Part shown: positions 9,138-18,344 of the stretch, piece after piece
Position numbering within the stretch: position 1 is the stretch's first letter
Layout of the letters: each line of letters begins with the position of its first letter
Assembly (NCBI GenBank): GCA_040880485.1
Contig: JBBDIJ010000013.1
Span: 1-64,000 of the forward strand
DNA from: JBBDIJ01 sp040880485
Lineage (GTDB): Bacteria; Bacteroidota; Rhodothermia; Balneolales; Balneolaceae
Length of the DNA stretch: 64,000 nt
Direction: 5' to 3'
Notes under the pieces: model-generated
Database searches by the model: none
Seen by the model: only the letters and a program-made list of their open reading frames with translations
Told to the model about the DNA's origin: nothing
Made by a program: the position numbers and the translations under genes

Positions 9138-9239
9138 AGGGCTCTGACGTCCGTTTTTTGAGAAGGTAGTAAAGCACTCACGGAATTGAAACCGAAAGCG
9201 CTCTTTGTCCCTGAGCAAATGAATGCCGATTTTTGGGGA

Positions 9240-11648
9240 ATGGAGAACAAGCACCTGAAATACGCCCCGGATAGCACTCTGGACAAACTTGGATTCGATT
9301 TTGTTCTCGAAAGGGTGGCCTCTGCATTGCGCACCCCTGAAGGTGCCGCACTTCTTGAGGAGCTTCGCCCCTCTGCAGATCCGGAACAGATCGACCGGTG
9401 GAGATGCCAAAACGCAGAAATTCAGGAGCTGACGACTCTTGGAGAGAGGCTCCCGATTCCAAATCTCGAGGAGCTGGAGGCATGGCTGGAACAGATACGG
9501 CCGGAAGGATCCTGGCTAACACCCGAACCGTTGTTGATCGTTATGGATCACTGCACCGCTGCAAGACAGCTTCACACATTTTTAAAGACGAGACGCCAGG
9601 AAAGGCCTGAACTCTGGAAGATCGCATCCGAAATAGATCCGCTTGTATCAACGGAGGAGTTGATCCGAAATGCTGTCTCCGATCAGGCTCTGCTTCGTGA
9701 CTCCGCTTCACCCGAGTTGAAACGGCTTAGAAGAGAGCTTGTAGATACGAAACAGCGATTGCGAAAAACCGTTCAGGCCGTTTACAGAAAACATCTCAAA
9801 TCGGGACTTGCCGGTGATGAGGGACCTACCTTACGTAACGGCAGGATGGTCATCCCGCTTCTTGTGGAACACAAGAGAAAGGTGGAAGGATTTATTCAGG
9901 ACGTCTCCGCAACCGGACAGACCGTCTATATGGAACCGGCTGAAGCACTTGAAATCAACAATAGCATACGCGAACTGGAAGCAGCCGAAGAACGGGAGGA
10001 AAAAAGGATACTCCAGGAAATTGCAATCCGCCTGCGCCCGCTAATACCGACAATCCATCGGAATGCCGGAAAGACCGGGCAACTGGACCTTATTGATTCC
10101 CGTACACGCACGGCGAGGCAGTGGAATGGCTCCCTCCCACCGCTGTCGGACAATGGAACCCTGATCATCCGGGATGGAAAGCATCCGCAACTGATTCACA
10201 AAATGAGATCCGGGTCTCCGGATGGAGAGAGAGGGGTTATTCCACTAAACCTTACGCTGGAGGGGGACGAGCTTGGTATAGTAATCTCGGGGCCCAATGC
10301 GGGTGGTAAATCAGTTGCACTCAAAACGGCCGGCCTCATCCTCATCATGCAGCAGAGCGGTATCCCCGTACCTGTACATCCCGATTCGAGGCTTCCGGTA
10401 ATAGACGGTATATGGGTCGATATAGGGGACGAACAATCGATCGAGAACGATCTGAGTACTTTCTCGTCCCGCCTTCACTGGATGAAGCGTGTACTTGAAC
10501 GTGTTGGGCCAGGAGATCTGGTTCTGATAGATGAAGCCGGCACGGGTACCGACCCCGAAGAGGGAGGGGCGCTTTTTCAGGCTTTTATAGAAGCTCTCCT
10601 CGAGAGAGAGGCCCGTATGATTGCCACCACCCATCACGGGGTGCTTAAGAATTTTGCCCACCACCACCCAGCCCTTGTAAACGGTTCGATGGAGTTCGAT
10701 CGAAGTACTCTTCAACCCACATGGACGTTTCGGAAGGGTATTCCCGGCAGCAGTTACGCATTTGAAATTGCCGGCAGGCTGGACCTGCCCGGCACGCTTC
10801 TTGGCCGCTCCAGAGATCTGTTGGGAGAACAGAGAGAAAAACTTGCCGGGCTTCTGACCGATCTTGAGGAGAGGTTGCAAATAGCTGAGCAACGACGTAA
10901 TGAAGCTGAAAAACTGGCTCAGAGCGCAAGCAGGGAGAGAGAGGTTTTTGAAGAAAAAGAGCGCGAGCTGAAGCAGGAACGAAAACGGCTTCTGGAGAAA
11001 GCGTGGCTGGAAGCGGAACAGATCGTAAAACAGGCCAATAAGAAGATTGAAAACGCCGTAGAAAAAGTTGGGCAACTCAGCACTTCCGGGAAAAAAAGTC
11101 TCTCCGGAATACGAAAGGATATCAATGAGTACAGCTCCAGGGTTCGGGATAAAAACCGCAAGCTGAAAGGCAGTAAGAAGGAACGTGCGCCTGAGGAGAA
11201 TCCCCGGCCGGGTGACCGCGTAAGGCTTCCGGAAACCGATACCACCGGAGAACTTCTGGAGCTGGACGGAAATAACGCGGTGGTACTCTCGAACGGTTTG
11301 AAATTAAAAACGTCGATCGACAACCTCGAAAAAGTGCTCGGAAGTGCAGCACCCGGGAGAAGAACCGGTCAGAGTAAAAAAGGGGCATCCTGGAGTGGGC
11401 GGCGTGCCTCGACTTCACTCGATCTTCGGGGCTTGAGAGCTGGTGAGGCGGAAAACCGGATGATGCACTATCTGGACGATGTAATGATGAGTGGCCTTCG
11501 GGAGGTGGAGATCATTCACGGAATTGGTGAGGGGATTCTTCAAAAGGTAGTACACCACTACCTTGAAAGCCGAAAAGAGGTGTCGGGGTTCCAGAGTGCC
11601 CCACCCGAACGGGGCGGTGGAGGCTGCACCATTGTTCGCATCGGTTAA
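9240..11648 (+). CDS. mutS2: Endonuclease MutS2
   Basis: MutS2 (about 802 aa) is a MutS-like ATPase linked to suppression of recombination and, in Gram-positives, to ribosome collision rescue. The Walker A GPNAGGKS is at about residues 351-358 and the Walker B is LVLIDEAGTGTDPEEG. A long charged coiled coil (about 520-660) follows, and the C-terminal Smr nuclease domain begins LDLRGLRAGEAE with the HGIGEGIL motif. The ATG at 9240 is preferred; ATG 9219 and TTG 9186 are possible upstream starts in the same frame. The 3' end overlaps hemD by four bases in a TTAA shared by both stop codons. Confidence 0.93.
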   Translation: MENKHLKYAPDSTLDKLGFDFVLERVASALRTPEGAALLEELRPSADPEQIDRWRCQNAEIQELTTLGERLPIPNLEELEAWLEQIRPEGSWLTPEPLLIVMDHCTAARQLHTFLKTRRQERPELWKIASEIDPLVSTEELIRNAVSDQALLRDSASPELKRLRRELVDTKQRLRKTVQAVYRKHLKSGLAGDEGPTLRNGRMVIPLLVEHKRKVEGFIQDVSATGQTVYMEPAEALEINNSIRELEAAEEREEKRILQEIAIRLRPLIPTIHRNAGKTGQLDLIDSRTRTARQWNGSLPPLSDNGTLIIRDGKHPQLIHKMRSGSPDGERGVIPLNLTLEGDELGIVISGPNAGGKSVALKTAGLILIMQQSGIPVPVHPDSRLPVIDGIWVDIGDEQSIENDLSTFSSRLHWMKRVLERVGPGDLVLIDEAGTGTDPEEGGALFQAFIEALLEREARMIATTHHGVLKNFAHHHPALVNGSMEFDRSTLQPTWTFRKGIPGSSYAFEIAGRLDLPGTLLGRSRDLLGEQREKLAGLLTDLEERLQIAEQRRNEAEKLAQSASREREVFEEKERELKQERKRLLEKAWLEAEQIVKQANKKIENAVEKVGQLSTSGKKSLSGIRKDINEYSSRVRDKNRKLKGSKKERAPEENPRPGDRVRLPETDTTGELLELDGNNAVVLSNGLKLKTSIDNLEKVLGSAAPGRRTGQSKKGASWSGRRASTSLDLRGLRAGEAENRMMHYLDDVMMSGLREVEIIHGIGEGILQKVVHHYLESRKEVSGFQSAPPERGGGGCTIVRIG

Positions 11649-12421
11649 CGTTCCCGGATGGTTGTCCGAATAAGCTCCGCAACCGATCTCCAGCTCCCTT
11701 CTGCCTGCCGGTGTGGAATCAGGGACTCTTCTTTCATCTTTTTCGTCACGCCGGGACTTGCCGAAAGGAGCGTCATTTCTGAATAGTCGAGATCGGGAAA
11801 AGCGGTCCGTGTTCGAACCACTGAACCTCTGGAGTGAAAAAGGATATAATCCGGCGGGCGGCGTGCAACCTGCTCCCGTTTTAGTTGCAGTTCGGTTCTA
11901 CCCAGGGAAACGGGCTTACAGACAACCATCTCTACCACCTGCATACCCAGCTCCTTCAGAAGTCCCGGCATCTCCTCCGAGGACCCCTGCGCACAGGGAT
12001 AAAGGGTGGGGCCTTTATGCGAAATACGCAGGATAAACTCCATAATATCGATCGGTCGGGCTCCTTCGCGTGGCTGGATTGCCGGAATACCTGCTTCTTC
12101 CAGCATTTTCGCTATTAACTCGTCCGACACCAGATGAATCTTCTGTTTCATCACCGTTTCTGTGCTGTTCTCCGACATCCAGTCCAGGTAATAGCGTGTG
12201 TTACCGGCTTCCGTACAGATGACAAATGCAAAACGATCGATCAGCTCAGAGAGCGCATCCTGTTGTTCTGCGTCCAAATAGTACTTAACCTTCTCCAGAG
12301 GCAGGTTCAACAGTTCGGCCCCCTCTCCTTCCAAAGCGGCAATCAGAGGTGCTGTATGGCCCGCATCAGCGGTGACCAAAATTCTGCAATGCCCTGACTG
12401 ATCCGGATGATTCTTCTCCAT
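11645..12421 (-). CDS. hemD: Uroporphyrinogen-III synthase
   Basis: A protein of about 258 aa matching HEM4, the enzyme that closes and inverts hydroxymethylbilane to uroporphyrinogen III in heme synthesis. The family is weakly conserved. The support is the C-terminal half, with ILFHSRGSV (the F.S..av segment), a later LLSASPGVTKKM and a final W.SVAELI helix, plus the two-lobed layout. The ATG at 12421 is chosen; a TTG nine bases upstream is in frame. It follows the Omp85-like gene by about 40 bases on the same strand. hemG lies 3 kb away, so heme genes are near but not in one operon. Confidence 0.72.
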   Translation of the reverse strand: MEKNHPDQSGHCRILVTADAGHTAPLIAALEGEGAELLNLPLEKVKYYLDAEQQDALSELIDRFAFVICTEAGNTRYYLDWMSENSTETVMKQKIHLVSDELIAKMLEEAGIPAIQPREGARPIDIMEFILRISHKGPTLYPCAQGSSEEMPGLLKELGMQVVEMVVCKPVSLGRTELQLKREQVARRPPDYILFHSRGSVVRTRTAFPDLDYSEMTLLSASPGVTKKMKEESLIPHRQAEGSWRSVAELIRTTIRER

Positions 12422-12460
12422 ATCCTTCAAGATTTGATAGTTGTTACCGGTTTGGAACGG

Positions 12461-13606
12461 TCAAAAGAGATAACCTACACCCGCATATATACGAATCATC
12501 TCACCCGAAAAGCCAATATCTCCACGCAGAATAAAATCGGGGTTCAGAATGGAAATCGCTCCACCCGCACCCCAGGTATATTTCCACTCCCTCCTCAGCT
12601 CCTTCGGCAGCTCTCCCTGCTCAAATACCCGTCCGGTATCGAAAAAGAGCTGTCCACCTACCCGAACCATTTCGTCCCACATCGAAAACATCCACGTTCT
12701 CACCTCTGCAATGTAGAGAACGGAGGCATCGCCCATAAACCGATTCAATGCATACCCCCTTAACCCGTTTTCGCTACCAAGATTGGCCAGATTCCAAAAG
12801 GGCGGGTTGCCGCTCCGCGCCTGAAACTCCAATTTTTGGGCAACCGTAATCCGGCTGTGCAGAGACCGGAAGTATCGGAACTCTGCCATCATACTGTTAA
12901 ATGTGTAGTTACTTGCGGTCAATGGACCCGAGTAACTCAGGTTCGCCTCTATCCTGTAACCAGAGGACGGGTTGAACCGATTGTCGCGCCTGTCGAGTAT
13001 GACTCCGCCTCCGGCCAGGTTCACCCAACCTCCACTTGAACCGTGAGGGGCCTGTAGAGCATAAATCGACTGTTCACTTTTCACTTTGGGACTGGACCAG
13101 TTGAGGCCAAACAACAAAACACCTTCAAGCCCCCCCCGGTCAGGATCACTGTAGAGCGGGTAGCGACCTCTATAATCGAACCGAACCTGCCTGTCCTCAA
13201 AAAAGTAGATCCCCTGGTCGTACTGTTCCTGCTCGAAGGAAGCCTCATTACCGACACCGAAAAAGTTGCTCTTAATGAGCCGCTCCCCCTCCAGAGTCCA
13301 CCGGCTCTCTAACCTCTGCCCGAAAGTGCGAGATGTTTCGAACTCAGCTTTACCGGAGAGATACCCCTTTGTTGAAACCAGGGCCTGAAAAGAAAGTCGG
13401 TTCGTAAAGGGCCTGGATAACTCCTCTCCATAATTGATCCTCTGGAATACACCACCCCCAATCAGTCCCTGATCGGAGTCGTACGCCCCCAGTGGAACAA
13501 AGACCGATATCACACCATCGGTCGTGTCCGGCAGCGGTATCTGTGCCCAGAGAGAGTTTATACACAGAAACTGAATAGCCAACAGTCCCCACAAGGTTTT
13601 GCTCAT
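12461..13606 (-). CDS. BamA/TamA-type outer membrane protein, no POTRA
   Basis: A 381-aa exported protein: signal peptide of about 21 residues (ending WAQ), then a predicted beta barrel through to the C-terminal GVGYLF, whose last Phe suits the BAM insertion signal. GLRGYALNRFMGD in the second half matches the conserved RGY/F loop of Omp85 proteins, and GGGVILDRRDNRFNPSSGY is the typical D.RDN...P..G strand. No POTRA domains precede the barrel, so it resembles the short 'surface antigen' Omp85 members of Bacteroidota. The start at 13606 is set by the signal peptide; a longer frame to 13717 adds only a basic tail. Role unknown. Confidence 0.8.
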   Translation of the reverse strand: MSKTLWGLLAIQFLCINSLWAQIPLPDTTDGVISVFVPLGAYDSDQGLIGGGVFQRINYGEELSRPFTNRLSFQALVSTKGYLSGKAEFETSRTFGQRLESRWTLEGERLIKSNFFGVGNEASFEQEQYDQGIYFFEDRQVRFDYRGRYPLYSDPDRGGLEGVLLFGLNWSSPKVKSEQSIYALQAPHGSSGGWVNLAGGGVILDRRDNRFNPSSGYRIEANLSYSGPLTASNYTFNSMMAEFRYFRSLHSRITVAQKLEFQARSGNPPFWNLANLGSENGLRGYALNRFMGDASVLYIAEVRTWMFSMWDEMVRVGGQLFFDTGRVFEQGELPKELRREWKYTWGAGGAISILNPDFILRGDIGFSGEMIRIYAGVGYLF

Positions 13607-13698
13607 ACCGTTTCGCTTTATTGTTATCTTCTTGCCGATGGATTGATTTGCCCGGGGCACCCTGCTCTCTGCTCCATACCGGACATGAAATTTCTGTC

Positions 13699-13727
13699 TT
13701 GACCGGTACGGTTTCAAAAACTATCAT
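13699..13727 (+). promoter_or_regulatory. Sigma-70-like promoter for SGNH hydrolase gene
   Basis: TTGACC (13699-13704), 17 bases, then TATCAT (13722-13727), about 58 bases before the SGNH hydrolase ATG in a 178-base divergent gap. This is one of the cleanest -35/-10 matches in the window. A GGGAA...TTCCC inverted repeat (about 13745-13758) lies just downstream and might be an operator. Confidence 0.5.
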
Positions 13728-13784
13728 TTTTTTTGCTCTCATTTGGGAAGAATTTCCCGAAAAAACAAAAATCACACCCAATCC

Positions 13785-15278
13785 ATGGCCTGGAGACAGA
13801 AATCATACCGGCATAAACTGGCAGTCATGGGAGACAGTATGGGCCAGGGATTCAAAAACGGGGGGATCTACAGAACAGATCTCAGCTTCCCCGCAATGCT
13901 TTCCCGCTGCTTCGCCCCTCCGGCTCCCTTCAATATCCCCTCCTTTTCTGCACAGGGCGGCATACCGCTCAACCTCGAGGTGATGGTCAGAGGACTATCA
14001 GACCGTTTTGGAAACCGGATCTCCCTGAGACAGACGATTCCAGCGGTATGGCACCTCTACAAGACCCTTCGGAGGATCAAACAACATTGGGAAACGCGCA
14101 CTGGGCCAATTATTGGCACTCCGGACATCCCCTGGCACAACCAGGCCATCTGGGGATTTGCAGCCAATGACACCTGGCTGATCTCCGACAAGATCTGCCG
14201 TGCCTACCTGAATGAAAACAAAAATCGCTACTCCATCTTCAACGTTCTTCCGAACCATGCCATGTATATTACAGGGCGCATGGTACTAAATCCCTCACTT
14301 TCTCCTGAACAGGAGAACCACACCCAGCTCGATAACATCAAACAGTTACATCAGGATGGTGGGATAGAGAACCTGATTGTCTGTGTGGGGCATAATAATT
14401 TTATCGGAGCGCTTACAGCGCTGGATATCAGCTACTCCAATCCAAAACATATGGATTCTCCGCACTTCAAAAGAAACTATACGGTCTACAGGCCGGAGCA
14501 TTTCGAGAAGGAGATGAAACACCTCTTCGAAAAAGTGGCCACTATGAGTATTCCAAGGGTCTACGTGCCCACTTATCCCTATGCAACCATACCACCGGTC
14601 ACCAGAGGGATCAATGAAGGAAGAGCTCCACACAAAGGGGGATACTTCGATTACTATACTCGATTCTGGATCTGGGACGAGGATTTCGATCCAGATAAGA
14701 ATCCACACCTGACAAGAGAGAAAGCGATCGAACTGGACCAGCTGGTAGATCGATACAACGAAATAGTTCGATCCCTGGCTGCAGAGTATGGATTCATTGT
14801 GGTACCCGCACATAAGTATATCAATGCTGTTGCCAGACGACGGCTCGGTGTAGATGCAGCACGTCCGTATCCGCCCCGATTCGTCGATGCCCTGAAGCGG
14901 AATCCGATGACTTCACACCTCGTGAATCCAAATGGAGGAGTCCGCCTCTCTACAGACTACATCCGGGTCGATCAAGAGACCCGGAAAATTACCACCGGAG
15001 GGATATTCAGTCTGGACGGGCTGCATCCCACCACTGTGGGATACGGTTTGGTCGCAAATATCTACTACATGACGATGAAAGATGCAGGAACCCAATTCGA
15101 ACAACCTCTGGACTGGGACTGGATTTTGAATGAGGATACTCTGATTTCCGACCCCCCTTATCTGCTCACCGAGCTTCGCCTGCTTTTGCGTTTTCTTTCT
15201 ATGGGCCGTCAGGAGCGATTTACCCGTGTCGGGCAGGGAATGCTTCAACAATTGCTGGATCTCTTTACGAGACGCTAG
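13785..15278 (+). CDS. SGNH/GDSL-family hydrolase
   Basis: A 497-aa protein with all SGNH blocks: GDS near residue 17 (nucleophile Ser), a GHNN segment (block III), and DGLHPT near residue 425 (catalytic Asp and His). These enzymes are esterases or lipases, often acting on acyl or acetyl groups. It is much longer than the usual 200-250 aa; the extra sequence lies between blocks III and V and includes aromatic-rich stretches. No signal peptide or membrane segment is evident, so it may be cytosolic. The ATG at 13785 is preferred to the upstream in-frame TTG. The 3' end overlaps hemG by 14 bases. Substrate unknown. Confidence 0.78.
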   Translation: MAWRQKSYRHKLAVMGDSMGQGFKNGGIYRTDLSFPAMLSRCFAPPAPFNIPSFSAQGGIPLNLEVMVRGLSDRFGNRISLRQTIPAVWHLYKTLRRIKQHWETRTGPIIGTPDIPWHNQAIWGFAANDTWLISDKICRAYLNENKNRYSIFNVLPNHAMYITGRMVLNPSLSPEQENHTQLDNIKQLHQDGGIENLIVCVGHNNFIGALTALDISYSNPKHMDSPHFKRNYTVYRPEHFEKEMKHLFEKVATMSIPRVYVPTYPYATIPPVTRGINEGRAPHKGGYFDYYTRFWIWDEDFDPDKNPHLTREKAIELDQLVDRYNEIVRSLAAEYGFIVVPAHKYINAVARRRLGVDAARPYPPRFVDALKRNPMTSHLVNPNGGVRLSTDYIRVDQETRKITTGGIFSLDGLHPTTVGYGLVANIYYMTMKDAGTQFEQPLDWDWILNEDTLISDPPYLLTELRLLLRFLSMGRQERFTRVGQGMLQQLLDLFTRR

Positions 15279-16635
15279 CATCTGAAATTTTCCCGGCCAG
15301 GTCCAGGCCGTTGCAAATGCAGTCGGGAACCGAAATCCCACCGCGGAAGTTACCGGCCAGGTAGAGGTTTTTGTGTCTCTTTTCGAGTGTTTCCACCGCC
15401 GACAGAACTCCACCGTAATCGGGAGAGTAGTGTGGAATCGATTTGGGCCAGTAGATGTGATCGGCAAACCGGGGTTCCCCTTTTACACCAAGCAGGTCGC
15501 GGTGCTCGGTGGCCACGATATCCATCAACTCACTGCTCTCCAGTTGGGCGAGCTCAGGTTGCCGGCCACCCCCGACAAATGTGGTTAGCAGATGGTGTCC
15601 CTCTGGTGCCCTGCCCGGAAAGAGAGAAGAGCTGAAGAGGGTGCCAAGTATCTTTCGTTTCTCTGCAGATGGAACCAGAAAGCCAAAACCGTTGAGTGGA
15701 TGTTCAATCTGATCCTTTTGATATCCGGACAAGAGTATCGATAGCGGCGGATAACCTGATTTTCGAACGACATCCAGAATCTCTCCTCCCCCATCCAGTA
15801 ACTGTTCATCATATCGGTAGAGCGGAATATTGAGAATGAGAATTCCGAAAGGCCCGTGTCTCATTCCCTCTGAGTGAACCACCCACCCCTCCCTGCTTCT
15901 CTCCAGTCGGGTTACCTCCTGCCCTGTTCTCACCTCCTTCAGCCGTCCCGCTATAGCTTCAGGGAGCTCTGCGATCCCATCACGAAAAGAGATCAGTCTT
16001 GTTTTGAAAGATCTGTCCATGAATCGTTGTACAGATTTCACCATAGCACCGGCTGAAAGTGAACCGTAACGCTGCTCCAGTTCATAGAGCCGGGGGAAAG
16101 CGAACCGGACCGACAACTGATCCGGCAACCCTGCGTAAATACCGGCCACAAATGGGTCGATGAGGTAGTCCAGAAACTCCTCTCCCATTCGGCGCCTTAC
16201 AAACGAGGAGAGAGTCTCGTCCTTATCCTCACCTCTGCGACGAAAGGGTTCGGTTAGAACTCTGACCCTGCCCGATCGGGAGAGTAGAGACGTAAACGCC
16301 GCCTCTTTTAGTGATTGGGGAAGCTGGACCAGTGTACCGTTTCGCACCACATATCTGCTGGAGGCCGACGGGTTCGCCTCCACGATTCGGTCCTGAAGTC
16401 CAAGATGCTCAAGATAGTCGTAGACCCTCTCGGAACGAACTTGCAGAGTATTCGGACCATACTCTACTATCCAATTGTTCACACGAACCGACCGAATCGC
16501 TCCACCCACACTCTCACGGCGCTCAAACAAAACTGTTTCAAAACCTGCTTCCTGCAGTTCGAGTGCAGCTGTCAGTCCAGTAATTCCACCGCCTACAATA
16601 GCTACCCGCTCCTCTGTTTTCATGCCATCCGCCAT
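15265..16635 (-). CDS. hemG: Protoporphyrinogen oxidase (HemY type)
   Basis: A FAD flavoenzyme of about 456 aa that oxidises protoporphyrinogen IX, or coproporphyrinogen III in the coproporphyrin route. The dinucleotide-binding GGGITGLTAA opens the protein, followed by ESVGGAIRS and YGPNTLQ, which bind FAD. The C terminus NLYLAGNFRGGISVPDCI is the second FAD contact and is diagnostic for HemY/HemG. Starts at 16635 or 16623 are both possible. It is convergent with and overlaps the SGNH gene, and is divergent from a YeeZ-like gene across a 204-base gap rich in inverted repeats. Confidence 0.9.
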   Translation of the reverse strand: MADGMKTEERVAIVGGGITGLTAALELQEAGFETVLFERRESVGGAIRSVRVNNWIVEYGPNTLQVRSERVYDYLEHLGLQDRIVEANPSASSRYVVRNGTLVQLPQSLKEAAFTSLLSRSGRVRVLTEPFRRRGEDKDETLSSFVRRRMGEEFLDYLIDPFVAGIYAGLPDQLSVRFAFPRLYELEQRYGSLSAGAMVKSVQRFMDRSFKTRLISFRDGIAELPEAIAGRLKEVRTGQEVTRLERSREGWVVHSEGMRHGPFGILILNIPLYRYDEQLLDGGGEILDVVRKSGYPPLSILLSGYQKDQIEHPLNGFGFLVPSAEKRKILGTLFSSSLFPGRAPEGHHLLTTFVGGGRQPELAQLESSELMDIVATEHRDLLGVKGEPRFADHIYWPKSIPHYSPDYGGVLSAVETLEKRHKNLYLAGNFRGGISVPDCICNGLDLAGKISDASVS

Positions 16636-16694
16636 TCTCTGAAACACTCTGAATTCAGTGCCAAAGATAGGTAAATCACTCCAAATGAATGGGT

Positions 16695-16722
16695 GTTCCC
16701 TCACTTTTATGATGAGGGGAAC
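16695..16722. promoter_or_regulatory. Imperfect hairpin in hemG/YeeZ-like gap
   Basis: GTTCCCTCA (16695-16703) and TGAGGGGAAC (16713-16722) can pair with one bulged base around a nine-base loop. GGGAACCTC from the right arm could also pair with GAGGTTCCC just before the YeeZ-like start codon, so alternative folds are possible. No known riboswitch class is recognised. Confidence 0.35.
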
Positions 16723-16776
16723 CTCTTACGGTTCCGGAATGGTTTACGTACCTTCACCTCACCATACAATCCGCCT

Positions 16777-16801
16777 GACAGAGGAGAAATTCTCCTCTGT
16801 C
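16777..16801. promoter_or_regulatory. Perfect 25-bp palindrome upstream of YeeZ-like gene
   Basis: Two perfect 12-base arms, GACAGAGGAGAA and TTCTCCTCTGTC, are separated by one A. The site ends 38 bases before the ATG at 16840. It could be a dimeric repressor's operator or a stem in the leader. There is no T-run, so it is not a standard terminator. The repeat TTACG..TCCGRAA occurs on both sides of it (about 16727 and 16814). Confidence 0.5.
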
Positions 16802-16839
16802 CGAAAGCTGCATTACGAATCCGAAACAGAGGTTCCCTT

Positions 16840-17661
16840 ATGAAAGAGATCAGCATAATTGGATGTGGCTGGCTGGGGCTGCCTCTGGCTCGCCGTCTTA
16901 TAGAAATAGGCTACAGCGTTTACGGCTCTACGACCAGCGATCACAAAATCCGGTTACTGGAAGACAGCGGAATTAAGGCCAGGCTTCTCCGGGTTTCGGC
17001 CCGAATAGAGGGTGACGATTGTGACGACCTCTTCCGGCCGAAGATTCTCTTTGTAAACATTCCGCCCGGCCGAAGAGAACCTGACGTTCTTCAACGCCAT
17101 CCGAAACAGATTCAGGCCATTCGTAAAGCAGCGGAAGAGGGAGAAGTAGAATGGGTTATATTTGCCAGTTCCACCTCTGTATACAGCCCATTTGGCGGAC
17201 TCACCCTCGAAGATCAGGCTTCCGGCGACAACGCGTCTTCCGATAGCGGGAGAGCGCTGCTTCAGGCAGAGAGATTACTGCTGGAGAGCCCCCGGTTCAA
17301 TACGACCATTATTCGATTTGGCGGCCTCTACGGTTATGATCGCCAGCCCGTCAGGCACCTTGCAGGGAGGGATCATCTGAAAGGGGGTAACAAACCGGTC
17401 AACCTCATTCATCAGGATGATGCTGTAAGGGTCGTGGAAGAGATACTTCGACTGAATATCTGCGGAGAGATCTTCAACGCCGTTGCTGACGGACACCCCA
17501 CCAGAGAGGAGTATTACCGCTCCGTCGCCAGACGGTTCGGCCTGGACGAACCTGCCTTTCTGGAAGACACAGAAAAAAACTATAGGGTCGTCTCTAATAA
17601 AAAACTGAAAGAGAAAACAGGCTTCACTTTTCTGCATCCGACACCGATCGACCAGGAGTAG
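16840..17661 (+). CDS. YeeZ-like NAD(P)-binding epimerase/reductase
   Basis: A 273-aa Rossmann protein of the extended SDR group. The nucleotide-binding IIGCGWLGLPLA is at residues 5-16. SSTSVYSPFGG resembles the SSTSVYG active-site segment of the YeeZ/SDR-a family, and RFGGLYG follows. The usual YxxxK is not obvious, as in other members of this group. The substrate is unknown. The ATG at 16840 is chosen because the glycine-rich strand begins right after it; an in-frame extension to 16693 reads through the inverted repeats and is unlikely. It is convergent with the DtxR-type gene, 14 bases away. Confidence 0.75.
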   Translation: MKEISIIGCGWLGLPLARRLIEIGYSVYGSTTSDHKIRLLEDSGIKARLLRVSARIEGDDCDDLFRPKILFVNIPPGRREPDVLQRHPKQIQAIRKAAEEGEVEWVIFASSTSVYSPFGGLTLEDQASGDNASSDSGRALLQAERLLLESPRFNTTIIRFGGLYGYDRQPVRHLAGRDHLKGGNKPVNLIHQDDAVRVVEEILRLNICGEIFNAVADGHPTREEYYRSVARRFGLDEPAFLEDTEKNYRVVSNKKLKEKTGFTFLHPTPIDQE

Positions 17662-17675
17662 CCGTACGTGCAGAA

Positions 17676-18338
17676 TCAGGAAATCAACACATAGAGTTGT
17701 GAAGCGATATTATGACTGATCACCTGCTTTTTCCCCTCTATCTCCAGAGTCAATGGACCGTCAAACGGTTCTTTTCCGACAATACGTATTTTGACCCCTG
17801 GTATCAGGCCAAGCTTCTCCAGATACCGAAGCCGTTCAGGATCCTGATTCTTAACCCGGTTCAGAAGTAATTCCTTTTTCTCCTCCGCTTCGGTCAGGGG
17901 CAATGAGGCGATCTCGGGAATCAGGCCGTCTTTGGAGGGTATAGGGTCTCCGTGAGGATCGTGTGTGGGATGATCCAGAAGCTCTGCAATTCGATCCTCA
18001 AACTGCTCGGAAATATGGTGTTCCAGCCGCTCCGCCTCGTCGTGTACCTCATCCCAGGAGTATCCCATCACTTCGGCAAGGTAGAGTTCCAGCAGTCGGT
18101 GATGCCGAATAATTTCAAGTGCAATCTTTCTGCCGGCCTTGGTCACCAATGCTCCACTATAGGACTCATACCTGACCAGTCCCATTCCGGCCAGTCTTTT
18201 GATCATATTGGTTACGGAAGCAGATGAGACACCCATCTCATCCGCAATCACCTTGGTTGGCACACCCTCACCCTTTCGCTCTGCACCGAGGCGGTAGATC
18301 GTTTTTACGTAATCTTCAACGGCCTGACTCAGTATCAT
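17676..18338 (-). CDS. DtxR/MntR-family metal-dependent regulator
   Basis: A 220-aa metal-sensing repressor (iron or manganese). The N-terminal winged helix (VPTKVIADEMGVSSASVTNMIKRL) is followed by the metal-binding and dimerisation domain (HHRLLELYLAEVMGYSWDEVHDEAERLEHHIS, rich in the expected His, Glu and Asp), and a C-terminal FeoA/SH3-like domain from about residue 150 (LGLIPGVKIRIV). Length fits the three-domain members such as IdeR. It starts six bases after an exported thioredoxin gene on the same strand, so the two are probably co-transcribed. No FeoB or Mnt transporter is in the window, so the metal cannot be assigned. Confidence 0.88.
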   Translation of the reverse strand: MILSQAVEDYVKTIYRLGAERKGEGVPTKVIADEMGVSSASVTNMIKRLAGMGLVRYESYSGALVTKAGRKIALEIIRHHRLLELYLAEVMGYSWDEVHDEAERLEHHISEQFEDRIAELLDHPTHDPHGDPIPSKDGLIPEIASLPLTEAEEKKELLLNRVKNQDPERLRYLEKLGLIPGVKIRIVGKEPFDGPLTLEIEGKKQVISHNIASQLYVLIS

Positions 18339-18344
18339 AGATAA

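Noticed and set aside
9138..9410. 91-residue N-terminal extension of the TauE/SafE permease
   Set aside because: It reads antisense through the start of mutS2 and lacks membrane or signal features; GTG at 9137 precedes the first helix.
16693..16839. 49-residue extension of the YeeZ-like protein
   Set aside because: The extension is translated from inverted repeats and the Rossmann strand starts directly at the ATG at 16840.
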